From assembly GCA_034429695.1 (NCBI GenBank), contig DAOUGC010000037.1, positions 1 through 64,000 of the forward strand: a stretch of DNA of 64,000 nucleotides, written 5' to 3'. The position numbers and the translations under genes are program-made. How positions within the stretch are numbered: position 1 is the first letter of the stretch; each line of letters begins with the position of its first letter. The DNA comes from DAOUGC01 sp034429695. GTDB lineage: Bacteria; Chloroflexota; Anaerolineae; Anaerolineales; Anaerolineaceae. This document shows positions 29,077 to 37,695 of the stretch, piece by piece. Below the pieces are notes generated by a model. It was not told where the DNA came from, did not search any database, and saw only the letters and a list, made by a program, of their open reading frames with translations.

Positions 29077-29095
29077 CCGGCGCAGCGAGCGCCGG
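29077..29095 (-). terminator. Terminator after the nucleoside ABC transporter operon
   Basis: CCGGCGC and GCGCCGG form a seven-base-pair GC stem with a five-base loop, followed on the minus strand by GTGTTTGTT. It lies 36 bases after the last permease gene. Confidence 0.75.
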
Positions 29096-29130
29096 CGTGT
29101 CATTAACATCAACTCATCCTGCGCAAGCCG

Positions 29131-30126
29131 TTACTCGTTCTCAAACGGCACACCCAGGCTGGCAGGCGGCTGGGTGCGCATGACGCGCAGCAGTCGTGCG
29201 ATCACCCTCCTTGCTCCTGCGGGCAGGGCTGCCAGTGTACGGTTCACCCATTCAGCGTTGCCGATGTTGACCAGCAACAGGGTCAGGATCATCAACGGGA
29301 AGGGCGCAACCTGTAACACCTGTGAAGGAATGTTGGACAGGCTGGGCTGCAACACCACCCCCAACCACTGCAACAGCGCAAACAGATAAGCGCCCAGTGC
29401 GGCGCGCAGCGGGTTCCATCCACCGAAAATGGTGATGGACAGGGCGATCCAGCCAATGCCGTCCAGCCCGGTGATGGTTCCCTTCCAGCCAGCTTTTACG
29501 CTCAATGAATACATGGGTCCCGCCAGACCGATCAGCGCACCACCGATGGCAGTGTACAGATAGCGCATACGGTTCACATTGGCGCCGCGCACAAACGCAG
29601 CCGCCGGACGTTCACCAATACCCTGCAGCATGAGGCCGGGGTTGGTGCGGAACACCCAGAAATAAGCCACGGCGATCAACACAAAGCTCAGATAAACCAC
29701 CAGGTCCTGCTTGAAAAACAATGTGCCGAGGATGGGAATATCCTGCAGGCCAGGGATGGGCATGGCCGGAACACGTATGCCGGGCAGACCCATGAAGGGA
29801 TTGCCCAGGAAATACGCCAGATCGCGGCACATCAACGTGAGCACAAAGCCAACCGCCACCTGTGATTGTTTGAGTGTGATGCTGGAGAATGCCACGATCA
29901 ACGCCACCAGCGCCCCCACCAGCGCCCCAGCCGCAAAACCAAGCAGCAGGCTGCCCGTTGTAGTTCCGATGGCAAACCCAACCATGGCGGTCAGGATGAT
30001 GGTTCCATTAACCGATAGATTGATCACCCCCGCCCGCTCAGACAGGGTTTCACCAATGACGGCAAACACCACAGGCGCGGCGGCTGCCAGCACCGAAGCC
30101 AGACCAATGAGGATGCTGTTATCCAC
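29131..30126 (-). CDS. Nucleoside-type ABC transporter permease (second permease)
   Basis: A 331-residue inner-membrane permease of the branched BMP/NupQ type, with about nine hydrophobic helices and the ERAGVINLSVNGTI segment that marks this family. With the other permease, the double ATPase and the BMP lipoproteins it should form an importer of nucleosides or purine bases. The start is GTG at 30126 with AGGAGG five bases upstream, overlapping the preceding permease by eight bases. Confidence 0.88.
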   Translation of the reverse strand: MDNSILIGLASVLAAAAPVVFAVIGETLSERAGVINLSVNGTIILTAMVGFAIGTTTGSLLLGFAAGALVGALVALIVAFSSITLKQSQVAVGFVLTLMCRDLAYFLGNPFMGLPGIRVPAMPIPGLQDIPILGTLFFKQDLVVYLSFVLIAVAYFWVFRTNPGLMLQGIGERPAAAFVRGANVNRMRYLYTAIGGALIGLAGPMYSLSVKAGWKGTITGLDGIGWIALSITIFGGWNPLRAALGAYLFALLQWLGVVLQPSLSNIPSQVLQVAPFPLMILTLLLVNIGNAEWVNRTLAALPAGARRVIARLLRVMRTQPPASLGVPFENE

Positions 30127-31180
30127 GTCCGCCTCCTGTGGTGATTTTCTTCAACACATTGCGTCGCACACCATCCATCATGATCACCGCCAGCACCAAT
30201 GCCCCCTGCAAAACACCCGAGAGGGAAGAATCCAGCTTCAGCACAATCGGCAGTTGAATACTGCCGATGTTCAACGCAGCAAACCCAAGCGCCACCAACA
30301 TGGCCATCAAGGGCTGATAGTTGACCAGCATGGCAACCAGCAAGCCAAGAAAACCATAACCCGATGAGATGGAAGGGATCAGGCGGTGATATACCCCGGT
30401 CACCTGCACCGCACCGGCCAGCCCGGCAAAAACCCCGCAGATCAGGAAGGACAACATCATGTAGCGGTTGGTCTGGATGCCCAGCATGAATGCCGAACGC
30501 ATATTTTTGCCGACTGCCTTGAGCCGCAACCCAAAGTGCGTACCCTGCAACAGCAACATCACCAACCCAACCGATGCCAGCGCCAGCCCCACTGACCACA
30601 GGCTGAGACGATAACCCGGCAGCATGGGCAACCACAGCGCCGTATCAAATGGCTCGGTGCCGCTCATCGAACCCACGCCGGGGCGTTTCCAGGGTCCAAA
30701 GATCAAAAACAGGGTGATGGATGTGGCGACAAAATTCAAACCCAGGCCGCTGAAGATCTCGTTAACCCCGCCATATATCTTCAATGCACCAGCCAGCGCG
30801 GCCCAAACTGCCCCACCAAATGCACCCGCCAGAAAAGCCAGCAGGATGATCAAAGCCGGAGAGATGGCGGTATCCTGCAGCAGGCGCAGCACCCAGGTGG
30901 TGAAAATGGCGCCGATGGTGATTTGACCCTCAACACCGATGTTCCACAAACCGGCCGAGAACGTGATCAACAATCCACAGGTGGCCAGCATCAAAGGCAC
31001 CCACGCCACCACCGTGTCAAAAATCTTGACCACCGAACCCAGCGAGCCAACGATAATATTCTTGTAGGCCTCAAACGGCTGGGCGCGCGCCACCAGTAAT
31101 ACAATGGTGGTAAACAGCAACGCCGCCACAATGGCGCCCACCCCAAAAGCAACATTGATCCATCGCGTTTTTGTCTTCAC
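30119..31180 (-). CDS. Nucleoside-type ABC transporter permease (first permease)
   Basis: A 353-residue permease with about nine helices. The segment GLWNIGVEGQITIGA is the family's cytoplasmic-loop signature near the second helix pair, and GGVNEIFSGLGLNFVATSI follows. The GTG start at 31180 has AGGAG seven bases upstream; a longer frame reaching into the ATPase gene lacks one. It overlaps the next permease gene. Confidence 0.88.
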   Translation of the reverse strand: MKTKTRWINVAFGVGAIVAALLFTTIVLLVARAQPFEAYKNIIVGSLGSVVKIFDTVVAWVPLMLATCGLLITFSAGLWNIGVEGQITIGAIFTTWVLRLLQDTAISPALIILLAFLAGAFGGAVWAALAGALKIYGGVNEIFSGLGLNFVATSITLFLIFGPWKRPGVGSMSGTEPFDTALWLPMLPGYRLSLWSVGLALASVGLVMLLLQGTHFGLRLKAVGKNMRSAFMLGIQTNRYMMLSFLICGVFAGLAGAVQVTGVYHRLIPSISSGYGFLGLLVAMLVNYQPLMAMLVALGFAALNIGSIQLPIVLKLDSSLSGVLQGALVLAVIMMDGVRRNVLKKITTGGGRG

Positions 31181-31190
31181 AGAGCAGCTC

Positions 31191-32666
31191 CTATTCCTCT
31201 TCCCAGCCTCTGCCGCCAATGAGCTGCCCCAGCTCATCCACACCGGTCGTTTCAGCCTTTACCGGACGTGATACCCGCCCGCCAAAGAACACCAGAATGC
31301 GGTCGCTGTAGTGCAACACTTCATCCAGGTCCGATGAAATAAACAGAATGGATGCACCTTCCTTGCAGCGCTCTTTCAACTTGCTCCAGATGTAAATTGA
31401 CGATTCAATATCCAGACCGCGGGTTGGGTGCTCCATCAGGATCAGCTTGAGCCCTGATAGCATTAAAGCCAGCAACGCACGCTGCTGGTTTCCGCCGGAT
31501 AAAGCCTCAACGCGGCTCTCGGGTACGCCGCGAATATTGAAATCATCAATGCGCTCCTCGGTGAGCGTCTGTATCCTGGGCCGGTTGATGAACAACCCGC
31601 CATCATTATGCGTCAACGCAAAATGCTCATTCAGGGTCAGGCCAGGGATTAATCCCTCCTCCAACCTGGCTGCCGGCATGTAAGCCACTCCCGCTTCCAT
31701 ATAGCGGTGATAATTCTTGCCGGTCAGGTCCTTCCCCTGCAGACTGATGCGCCCGCCCACCGTGCGGATCAAACCGGCACAGGCGCGCAGGAACTCACGC
31801 TGGCCGGAACCCTCCATGCCCGCCAGGCCGATCACCTCGCCCTGGCACACATTGAGATTGACGTTGCGGATTAACAGACGGTTTTCTTCAATGGAAACAT
31901 TTTCCACTTTAAGGTTTACCTGGTCAACGCAATTGTCACTGCGTTCGCCAAGCGATACCACCCGCGCGAACATCATTTCCACCAGTCGGTCAACATCGTA
32001 TGGCGGGTCCATTTGACCCACCAGCTCACCGCGGCGCAGCACCGCAACGCGGTGGCACAATGATTCCACTTCTTCCAGTTTGTGTGAGACAAAAATGATG
32101 GTTTTTCCCTGGCTGGCCAGCTTGCGCAGCGTCTCGAACAGCTTTTGCTTCTGCAGCGCACTGATGCCGGTGGTGGGCTCATCCATGATAAGCACATTGG
32201 CGCCCAGCCACAGCAAACGCAGGATCTCCATTTGCTGGCGTTCACCCACCGTCAGGGTGTCCACATAAGCGCCGGGGTCCAATCCAAAGCCAAATTCCGC
32301 CTGCAAATCGCGCAGATCGCGCTCTGCTTTTCTACGGTTGGGCAGCAGCCCCTGCCGGGCTGATCCGATCAGGAAATTGTCGATCACCGTCATGGGTGGA
32401 AAATCCAGCGGGTCCTGGTGCAGCATACCCACCCCCTGCCAGATGGCATCAGCAGGCGAGTGGATCATGACCGGCTTTCCATCCAGCCGGATCTCTCCTT
32501 CATCACACTGGATAAACCCGGAGAGGATCTTCATCAGGGTGGATTTTCCGGCGCCGTTCTCGCCCAGAATACCCTGAATACTCCCCGAGGGTATGGTCAG
32601 GTTAATGCCGGCATTGGCATACACCTTCCCAAAACGTTTGTGGATGTTGACCAGTTCAACTCTCAT
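31191..32666 (-). CDS. Nucleoside-type ABC transporter double ATPase
   Basis: A 491-residue protein with two nucleotide-binding domains. The first has GENGAGKST, signature LTVGERQQ and LIMDEPTTG; the second has the shortened Walker A GMEGSGQRE, signature LSGGNQQR and LILMEHPTRGLD, where the usual Walker B acid region is altered as in other BMP-type importers. It energises uptake together with the two permeases. It is separated from the upstream lipoprotein gene by a terminator hairpin, which would make the ATPase less abundant than the binding protein. Confidence 0.92.
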   Translation of the reverse strand: MRVELVNIHKRFGKVYANAGINLTIPSGSIQGILGENGAGKSTLMKILSGFIQCDEGEIRLDGKPVMIHSPADAIWQGVGMLHQDPLDFPPMTVIDNFLIGSARQGLLPNRRKAERDLRDLQAEFGFGLDPGAYVDTLTVGERQQMEILRLLWLGANVLIMDEPTTGISALQKQKLFETLRKLASQGKTIIFVSHKLEEVESLCHRVAVLRRGELVGQMDPPYDVDRLVEMMFARVVSLGERSDNCVDQVNLKVENVSIEENRLLIRNVNLNVCQGEVIGLAGMEGSGQREFLRACAGLIRTVGGRISLQGKDLTGKNYHRYMEAGVAYMPAARLEEGLIPGLTLNEHFALTHNDGGLFINRPRIQTLTEERIDDFNIRGVPESRVEALSGGNQQRALLALMLSGLKLILMEHPTRGLDIESSIYIWSKLKERCKEGASILFISSDLDEVLHYSDRILVFFGGRVSRPVKAETTGVDELGQLIGGRGWEEE

Positions 32667-32696
32667 GGGCTCTGTATACCGTTCTCTTTATAAAAA

Positions 32697-32723
32697 GGGG
32701 AAGGCGCATGACACGCCTTCCCC
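32697..32723 (-). terminator. Intercistronic terminator between binding protein and transporter genes
   Basis: GGGGAAGGCG pairs perfectly with CGCCTTCCCC over a seven-base loop, followed on the minus strand by TTTTTATAAA. Such hairpins commonly lower downstream expression so that binding protein is made in excess. Confidence 0.85.
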
Positions 32724-32738
32724 CAAACAGGGTAACAA

Positions 32739-33983
32739 TTATTCGGCCGGAACGCTCTGGCCTTCCATACCCTCAAGCAACTGCGGCAGGTACCAAATCT
32801 GCTGATCGGTGGCAACAGCGCCATCCGCCAGATATTCGCTGCCGTCCTGCAGGTTGATGGGGCCGGTCCACAGGTTCAGACCACCAGCCAGTTCAGCAAT
32901 GAAGGCATCCACACCGGCAGCCGCTTCCTCGGTGAGGGCAGCGCCCTTCATAAAGCCGATCATGGAGGTGTCTTTGTTGTTAATGTCAGCCCAATCGGGG
33001 CCAATCCACTGCCAGTCGGCGTCATTCTGACCAGCCATCAGCTCTTTGATGCTTTCCATGTATGCAGGGCCCCAGTTGAAATAGGGGACGCCCAGGCAGA
33101 CATCGGGGTTCTCATCGCAAGCACCAACATAGTCGTACGGAATGGCCGCAACATCCATGCCATTGCCCTTCATCTTGCCGGCTTCCACCAGACCTTCGGT
33201 GGTGTCAATACCGCTGATGACCACATCGTAGCCGCTGTTATAGAAATCATCGGCAACCTGGGTGGGGTCAGAGGTGACACCGGGGATGTTGAACCAGAAA
33301 CCAATCCAGGTGACCTTGAACTGCAGCTCAGCGGGGTCCTTGCCAGCGGTTTCCCAGCAATGGCGGGCGCCCAGGTAAGCTGAGGCGGCCAGGCGGCGGG
33401 TTTCATCATTGATCAGGGGTCCAAGGTAACCGATCTGGCCGGTCTTGGTGGTCAGGGCAGCCGCGCAACCGGCAATCATCTTGCCGTATTCCATGCGGCC
33501 CATGATGTTGCTCATGTTGGCCAGGTCCTTGTACTCATTGCCCTCAGCCCAGGCGCTGTCGCCAGAGGCATGGATCACGGGCACATCGGGATGCGCCTGC
33601 GCGAATTCGATGGCCGAGTCCTTCATGTCATCTGAGTTGAAGATGATCACCTTGGCGCCTTTGGAGAGCAGATCCTCTGCCAGTTGAGCCGGGGTGGTGC
33701 CGGGGCGGTCAGCCGAGTTTACCTTGTCCAGGTAAATCATCTCGGTGCCGGGCACATTGGCGACCACATATTCGCCAGCCTGATAATGAGCTTCGCTGTA
33801 GCCGTGGTCATTGTAAGGGCCAACCAGCAGCATACCGAACTTGAAGGTCTCTGCAGCGGGTTCTTCTGCAGCGGGCTCCCCAGCAGCGGGCTCTTCAACA
33901 GCAGGCTGGGGCGCGCAAGCGGCCAGCGCAAATGCGGCAATCATCACGATGGCGAGCAAGCGCCACAAAACGTTCTTTTTCAT
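32739..33983 (-). CDS. BMP-family (nucleoside-binding) lipoprotein 1
   Basis: A 414-residue substrate-binding lipoprotein. The signal peptide ends in a lipobox (ALAAC), followed by an Ala/Glu/Pro linker repeat, then a BMP/PnrA fold that begins FKFGMLLVGPYNDHGYSEAHYQAGEYV. BMP proteins bind purine nucleosides in many bacteria. The ATG at 33983 follows GGAGG. It lies directly upstream of the ABC ATPase and permease genes and downstream of a HutC-type operator. Two cysteines in the GACDENPDVC segment could be a disulfide. Confidence 0.92.
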   Translation of the reverse strand: MKKNVLWRLLAIVMIAAFALAACAPQPAVEEPAAGEPAAEEPAAETFKFGMLLVGPYNDHGYSEAHYQAGEYVVANVPGTEMIYLDKVNSADRPGTTPAQLAEDLLSKGAKVIIFNSDDMKDSAIEFAQAHPDVPVIHASGDSAWAEGNEYKDLANMSNIMGRMEYGKMIAGCAAALTTKTGQIGYLGPLINDETRRLAASAYLGARHCWETAGKDPAELQFKVTWIGFWFNIPGVTSDPTQVADDFYNSGYDVVISGIDTTEGLVEAGKMKGNGMDVAAIPYDYVGACDENPDVCLGVPYFNWGPAYMESIKELMAGQNDADWQWIGPDWADINNKDTSMIGFMKGAALTEEAAAGVDAFIAELAGGLNLWTGPINLQDGSEYLADGAVATDQQIWYLPQLLEGMEGQSVPAE

Positions 33984-34164
33984 CTCTACTCCTCCAGATA
34001 CTTCTTGATAGGTTGATCGACAACGTTCTCTTCCGGTACTTGGAATGGTTTGCTTCTGCCAACCTCCTTTCACTGGAAAACGAAACGGAAACTCTGACTT
34101 CCTTGTCAGCCAGAAGCCTCCACGACAGTTATCGAATATAGCTCAAGAACGGAGTCACAGTGTG

Positions 34165-34217
34165 GGTTTGGTCATCCACCACCATCCCCATTGGTGTAGG
34201 GATTCTACTACCAAACC
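34165..34217 (-). promoter_or_regulatory. Structured leader upstream of the BMP1 gene
   Basis: On the minus strand GGTTTGG and CCAAACC (34211-34217 and 34165-34171) close a 39-base region in which CACCA and TGGTG form a further hairpin. It follows the operator and precedes the lipoprotein start by about 180 bases. It does not show the conserved residues of a purine riboswitch. Nothing else clear lies in the 33984-34272 gap besides the operator and a small CTGAC/GTCAG hairpin near 34100. Confidence 0.35.
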
Positions 34218-34232
34218 TGTTCCTGTCCACCC

Positions 34233-34246
34233 CTTGTCTAGACAAG
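34233..34246. promoter_or_regulatory. Putative HutC-type operator upstream of the nucleoside transporter
   Basis: CTTGTCTAGACAAG is a perfect 14-base palindrome lying just after a TATACT (-10-like, minus strand). TGGTCTAGACCA sites of the HutC-subfamily regulators DasR and YvoA are built on the same TCTAGA core. It resembles TTGTCTGACAA at 28761 with a two-base centre. Confidence 0.65.
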
Positions 34247-34272
34247 TATAAATTTTTTAAGGTTGCCAAATC

Positions 34273-35454
34273 TTAAGGAATGTCAGCAATGACACCCTGT
34301 GCCCACCATTTCATGCATACGGTGCAACCCAGATTGCTCTCAGGAAATTGCACCAGATCCAGTTGTTGCAGGCGCTCCCCTTCCGGCAGGACCGTTTGAC
34401 CATTCTGATCAATCAACGGGCCGGCGAATACATCAAACCGGTTGAGTTCGCCTCGCACCATCCGATCCAACGTATAGCGTACTTCGCTAATGACTTCCTC
34501 GGGCAAATCAGAAACGCCGGGTTGCAAATTCTCCCCCGCCATGAAGCCATACAGCCCAAGACCGCCCGAACTGGCTTCGAAATAATCCCATCCCGGACGG
34601 TAAGTGCCATTTCTCACCGATTCCGCCAGGTCAAGATACACCGGGCCCCAAATCCAGTACGGCGCGGTCAGGCAGCGGTCTGAAGTACAGCTTCCGGACC
34701 AGTCGTAAGTGATGGACCAGCGGCTCACATCCTCGGCGGCATCAGATACCGCGGGCGTATCAGCACCGGTCATCACCACCTGCGCTCCACGGTCAAACAG
34801 TGCAACCGCGGCTGCCTTTTCTTTTTGCGGGTCATGCCATGAATTGATCCACTCGACATCCATTTTGCAGCGCGGGCAGGTTTTGGTTACACCCAGCGCA
34901 AATGCATTCCCCAGACGGAATTCCTCAGGAATGGGAAAAGTCGCCATGTAACCCACCTGGCGATTGCCGTCCATTTCAGCCCGTGCACCCGCCAGCAAGC
35001 CGGAAAGATATTTCATATCTTCCATGGCGCCCATTAAATTGCCGAAATTCATCCCATTTGATTTTTCACCCGTGATGGAGATGAACATGATGTCTGGATA
35101 GTCAGCGGCCACCACTTCCATGGGGTCCTGGTAACCGTAGGATGTACCAATAATCAGGTCGAAGCCCTTCTTTGCCAGCCCGTTGAAGACTGCCTCAGAG
35201 CTTTGATTGTCCGGGATGTTCTCAAGATAAACGGTATTCACATCAGACATGCGCTGGCTGACGTACTGCAAGCCCTCGTAATGCGCCTGAGACCAGCCCT
35301 CGTCATCATGCGGGCCGATCAAAACCATGGCGATATTAAACCTGCCTTTTTCTATATCCGGGATGCCGCCGCGACTGGGACCTGAACAGGCTGGCAGCAG
35401 TGAAAGAATAAAGATTGAGATCACCAACCACAAAAGGGCGGTATTTTTCTTCAT
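34273..35454 (-). CDS. BMP-family lipoprotein 2
   Basis: A 393-residue lipoprotein with a lipobox (LLPAC) and a BMP/PnrA-type fold starting FNIAMVLIGPHDDEGWSQAHYEGLQYV, which parallels lipoprotein 1 (33983). It has extra cysteine pairs (CPRC around residue 200 and CTVC near the C-terminus) absent from its partner. It may recognise a different purine and share the same ABC permease, since it has no transporter genes of its own. It lies between carbamate kinase and the transporter operon, which points to purine metabolism. Confidence 0.85.
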   Translation of the reverse strand: MKKNTALLWLVISIFILSLLPACSGPSRGGIPDIEKGRFNIAMVLIGPHDDEGWSQAHYEGLQYVSQRMSDVNTVYLENIPDNQSSEAVFNGLAKKGFDLIIGTSYGYQDPMEVVAADYPDIMFISITGEKSNGMNFGNLMGAMEDMKYLSGLLAGARAEMDGNRQVGYMATFPIPEEFRLGNAFALGVTKTCPRCKMDVEWINSWHDPQKEKAAAVALFDRGAQVVMTGADTPAVSDAAEDVSRWSITYDWSGSCTSDRCLTAPYWIWGPVYLDLAESVRNGTYRPGWDYFEASSGGLGLYGFMAGENLQPGVSDLPEEVISEVRYTLDRMVRGELNRFDVFAGPLIDQNGQTVLPEGERLQQLDLVQFPESNLGCTVCMKWWAQGVIADIP

Positions 35455-35579
35455 GAGGGCTCCTGAAACTGCCTGGAAAGAATTACCTTACCATTGTACT
35501 GATTTCAAGATGCCAATCCTATTGACGTTAAGCACTAATGTTAATCATCGCTCAGCAAAAATACCCTTGCTGATTTCCC

Positions 35580-35640
35580 GATCACCACAGAGCCGCCGAA
35601 CCTGTCTTGTGCGCAGCCCCGGTTGCGCTCTGTGGTGATC
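35580..35640. repeat. Long inverted repeat upstream of BMP2
   Basis: GATCACCACAGAGC (35580-35593) pairs perfectly with GCTCTGTGGTGATC (35627-35640) across a 33-base spacer, between carbamate kinase and the BMP2 lipoprotein gene. There is no T tract on the minus strand, so it is more likely a processing signal, weak terminator or structured leader. Confidence 0.6.
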
Positions 35641-35659
35641 GACATTAATTGGGGACCAC

Positions 35660-36622
35660 TCAGGCGTTATCGGGCACAATCCATGTGCCGGTCTCACCTT
35701 TCAAAGCCCGTCCGATATTCTCAGGATTGGTGATCAGAGCCTGTTTGCCACCTGATTCCAGGAACCAGATGATGGCCTGGATCTTGGGAGCCATGGAACC
35801 CTTGGCAAAATGTGTTCCTTCAGCCAGGTACTGCCTGGCCTGTGACAGGGTGATGCGGTCCAGCCACTGCTGTTCCGGCTTGCCATAATTGATCGCCACT
35901 TTCTCCACAGCAGTGGAGATCAGCAGCAGGTCGGCGCCGATCAGGCGGGCGAGCAGGCTGCTGGCGAAGTCCTTGTCAATCACGGCTGCCGTGCCAACCA
36001 ACTGACCAGCTTCGTTGCGAACAACCGGGATGCCGCCGCCGCCAACCGTCACCACAATATGTCCGGCGGCGATCAGGGCCTTCACCGATTCCAGTTCAAC
36101 CACTTCCTGCGGCAGGGGTGAGGCCACCACGCGACGCCAACCGCGCCCGGCGTCTTCAACCACATTCCAACCCAGGTCGTGTTCGCGCTGGCGGGCTTCG
36201 GCTTCATCCATAAAGCCGCCAATCGGTTTGGAGGGACTGGAGAAAGCCTTGTCATTGCGGTCCACCAGTACCTGGGTGATGACGGTGGAGACGGGTTTCT
36301 GAATGCCGCGCGCGGCGAGTTCATTCTGGAGATTCTGCTGCAGGGCATAGCCAATGGCGCCCTGGCTGTCAGCCCCGCAAACATCCAGCGGAACTTCGTG
36401 CATGCCTTCCACTTTGTGGGCAATTTCACTGCGGCGCAAAATGAAACCAACCTGGGGACCGTTGCCGTGACCAATGGCCACATCCCAACCGGCTTCGATC
36501 ATGTCTGCGATGTGGTGGGTGGTCTCGCGGGCAGCGATGTACTGATCTTCCACCGTCTGATGCTTGTTGTCCTTGATCAGCGAGTTACCGCCAATTGCGA
36601 CGACTGCGATTCTACGTGCCAT
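35660..36622 (-). CDS. yqeA: Carbamate kinase
   Basis: A 320-residue enzyme that makes ATP from carbamoyl phosphate and ADP, releasing carbamate. The N-terminal VVAIGGNSLI, GNGPQVG, and the VTVGGGGIPV and DKDFASSLLA segments are the conserved amino acid kinase-fold motifs of ArcC/YqeA. It follows YgeW after about 30 bases and so would recover energy from the carbamoyl phosphate that YgeW releases. The ATG at 36622 is preceded by GAGAGG-type purines. The position matches E. coli yqeA near ygeW. Confidence 0.95.
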   Translation of the reverse strand: MARRIAVVAIGGNSLIKDNKHQTVEDQYIAARETTHHIADMIEAGWDVAIGHGNGPQVGFILRRSEIAHKVEGMHEVPLDVCGADSQGAIGYALQQNLQNELAARGIQKPVSTVITQVLVDRNDKAFSSPSKPIGGFMDEAEARQREHDLGWNVVEDAGRGWRRVVASPLPQEVVELESVKALIAAGHIVVTVGGGGIPVVRNEAGQLVGTAAVIDKDFASSLLARLIGADLLLISTAVEKVAINYGKPEQQWLDRITLSQARQYLAEGTHFAKGSMAPKIQAIIWFLESGGKQALITNPENIGRALKGETGTWIVPDNA

Positions 36623-36652
36623 GTAATCAATTCCTCTCTGATATTGTTAAGA

Positions 36653-37633
36653 CTAGCTCATGGTCAGCGCCATGACGGCCATCTGGGCGTGCATGCGGTT
36701 CTCAGCCTCATCATACACAACCGAGTTGGGGCCGTCGATCACGGCGTCTGTAACTTCAATATTGCGGTCGGCGGGCAGCGGGTGCATGTAAATGGCATCC
36801 GGCTTGGCAAGCGCCATACGCCGTTCGTCGGTGATCCAGCTTTCGTAGCGCTTGATGATCTCGGCGCCTTCCTCCGGATTGGGCGTGTGCACCATGGCGC
36901 CCCACGACTTGGGATAAACAATGTCAGCGTCGCGGAAGGCTTCGTCCATGTCTTCCACCACTTCAAAGCCGGTGCCGAACTTGCGCGCCTGCTCGCGAGC
37001 CATGTCCATGATCTCGGGCATCAGGCGGAATTCAGGCGGATGCGCCAGCACAACATCCATGCCAAAGCGCGGCATCTGCAGGATCAGGCTTTGCGGTACG
37101 CTCATGGGTTTCTGATAACTGGCGGCATAAGCCCAGCTCACCACCATCTTCTTGCGGCGCAGGTCACGGCCCTTCTTCTCGATAATGGTCATCAGGTCGG
37201 CCAGGCACTGGAAGGGATGGTATACGTCGCACTGCATGTTCAACAGCGGAACACGAGAGTATTTTGCCACCTCGTTGAGGTAACCATTACCGATGCCCCA
37301 ATCGCAGTGGCGAATGGCGATGCCGTCAAAGTAACGCCCATAGATCTCGCCGATTTCCTTGGCGGTGTCGCCGTGGGAAATCTGGGTGGTTTTGGATTCA
37401 ATAAAGGCAGCATGCCCGCCCAGGTGAGCCATGCCGGCCTCAAAAGAACCGCGGGTGCGCGTGCTGCTAAAGAAGAACAACATGGCCAGCACCTTGTCGC
37501 GCAGATACGGGGTCAACTCGTTTAAAGCCCGCTTGCGTTTCAGGTCAAAAGCCACATCCAGAACGGTTTCCACTTCTTCCTTGCTGAAGTCAAGGTCGCC
37601 GATGAGGTCCCGTCCACGTAAAAATGTTTGCAT
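36653..37633 (-). CDS. ygeW: Knotted carbamoyltransferase YgeW
   Basis: A 326-residue member of the aspartate/ornithine carbamoyltransferase fold. The carbamoyl-phosphate loop SSTRTRGSFE, the YHPFQCLADLMTI motif (where aspartate and ornithine enzymes have HPxQ) and HPLPADR near the C-terminus are present. Length and the FESKTTQISHGDTAKEIGE segment fit YgeW, whose natural substrate has not been settled. It lies beside carbamate kinase and a few genes from YgeY, as in selenium-linked purine clusters. GGAGAAAAGGG precedes the ATG at 37633. Confidence 0.92.
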   Translation of the reverse strand: MQTFLRGRDLIGDLDFSKEEVETVLDVAFDLKRKRALNELTPYLRDKVLAMLFFFSSTRTRGSFEAGMAHLGGHAAFIESKTTQISHGDTAKEIGEIYGRYFDGIAIRHCDWGIGNGYLNEVAKYSRVPLLNMQCDVYHPFQCLADLMTIIEKKGRDLRRKKMVVSWAYAASYQKPMSVPQSLILQMPRFGMDVVLAHPPEFRLMPEIMDMAREQARKFGTGFEVVEDMDEAFRDADIVYPKSWGAMVHTPNPEEGAEIIKRYESWITDERRMALAKPDAIYMHPLPADRNIEVTDAVIDGPNSVVYDEAENRMHAQMAVMALTMS

Positions 37634-37695
37634 TCCCTTTTCTCCTTGTTTGATTTTTTGATAATCGTCGCCGCCGTTCGAAAATGAATTTCCGG

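Noticed and set aside
28817..29077. 86-codon overlapping minus-strand frame beside the small CxxC gene
   Set aside because: It has no regular motif; the alternative frame has two clean CxxC pairs and an acidic composition.
33984..34272. Purine riboswitch in front of the nucleoside transporter
   Set aside because: The conserved loop and junction residues of the purine aptamer were not found on the minus strand.
36179..37525. 448-codon plus-strand frame opposite yqeA/ygeW
   Set aside because: It crosses two clearly coding minus-strand genes and their intergenic gap; no domain is recognised.
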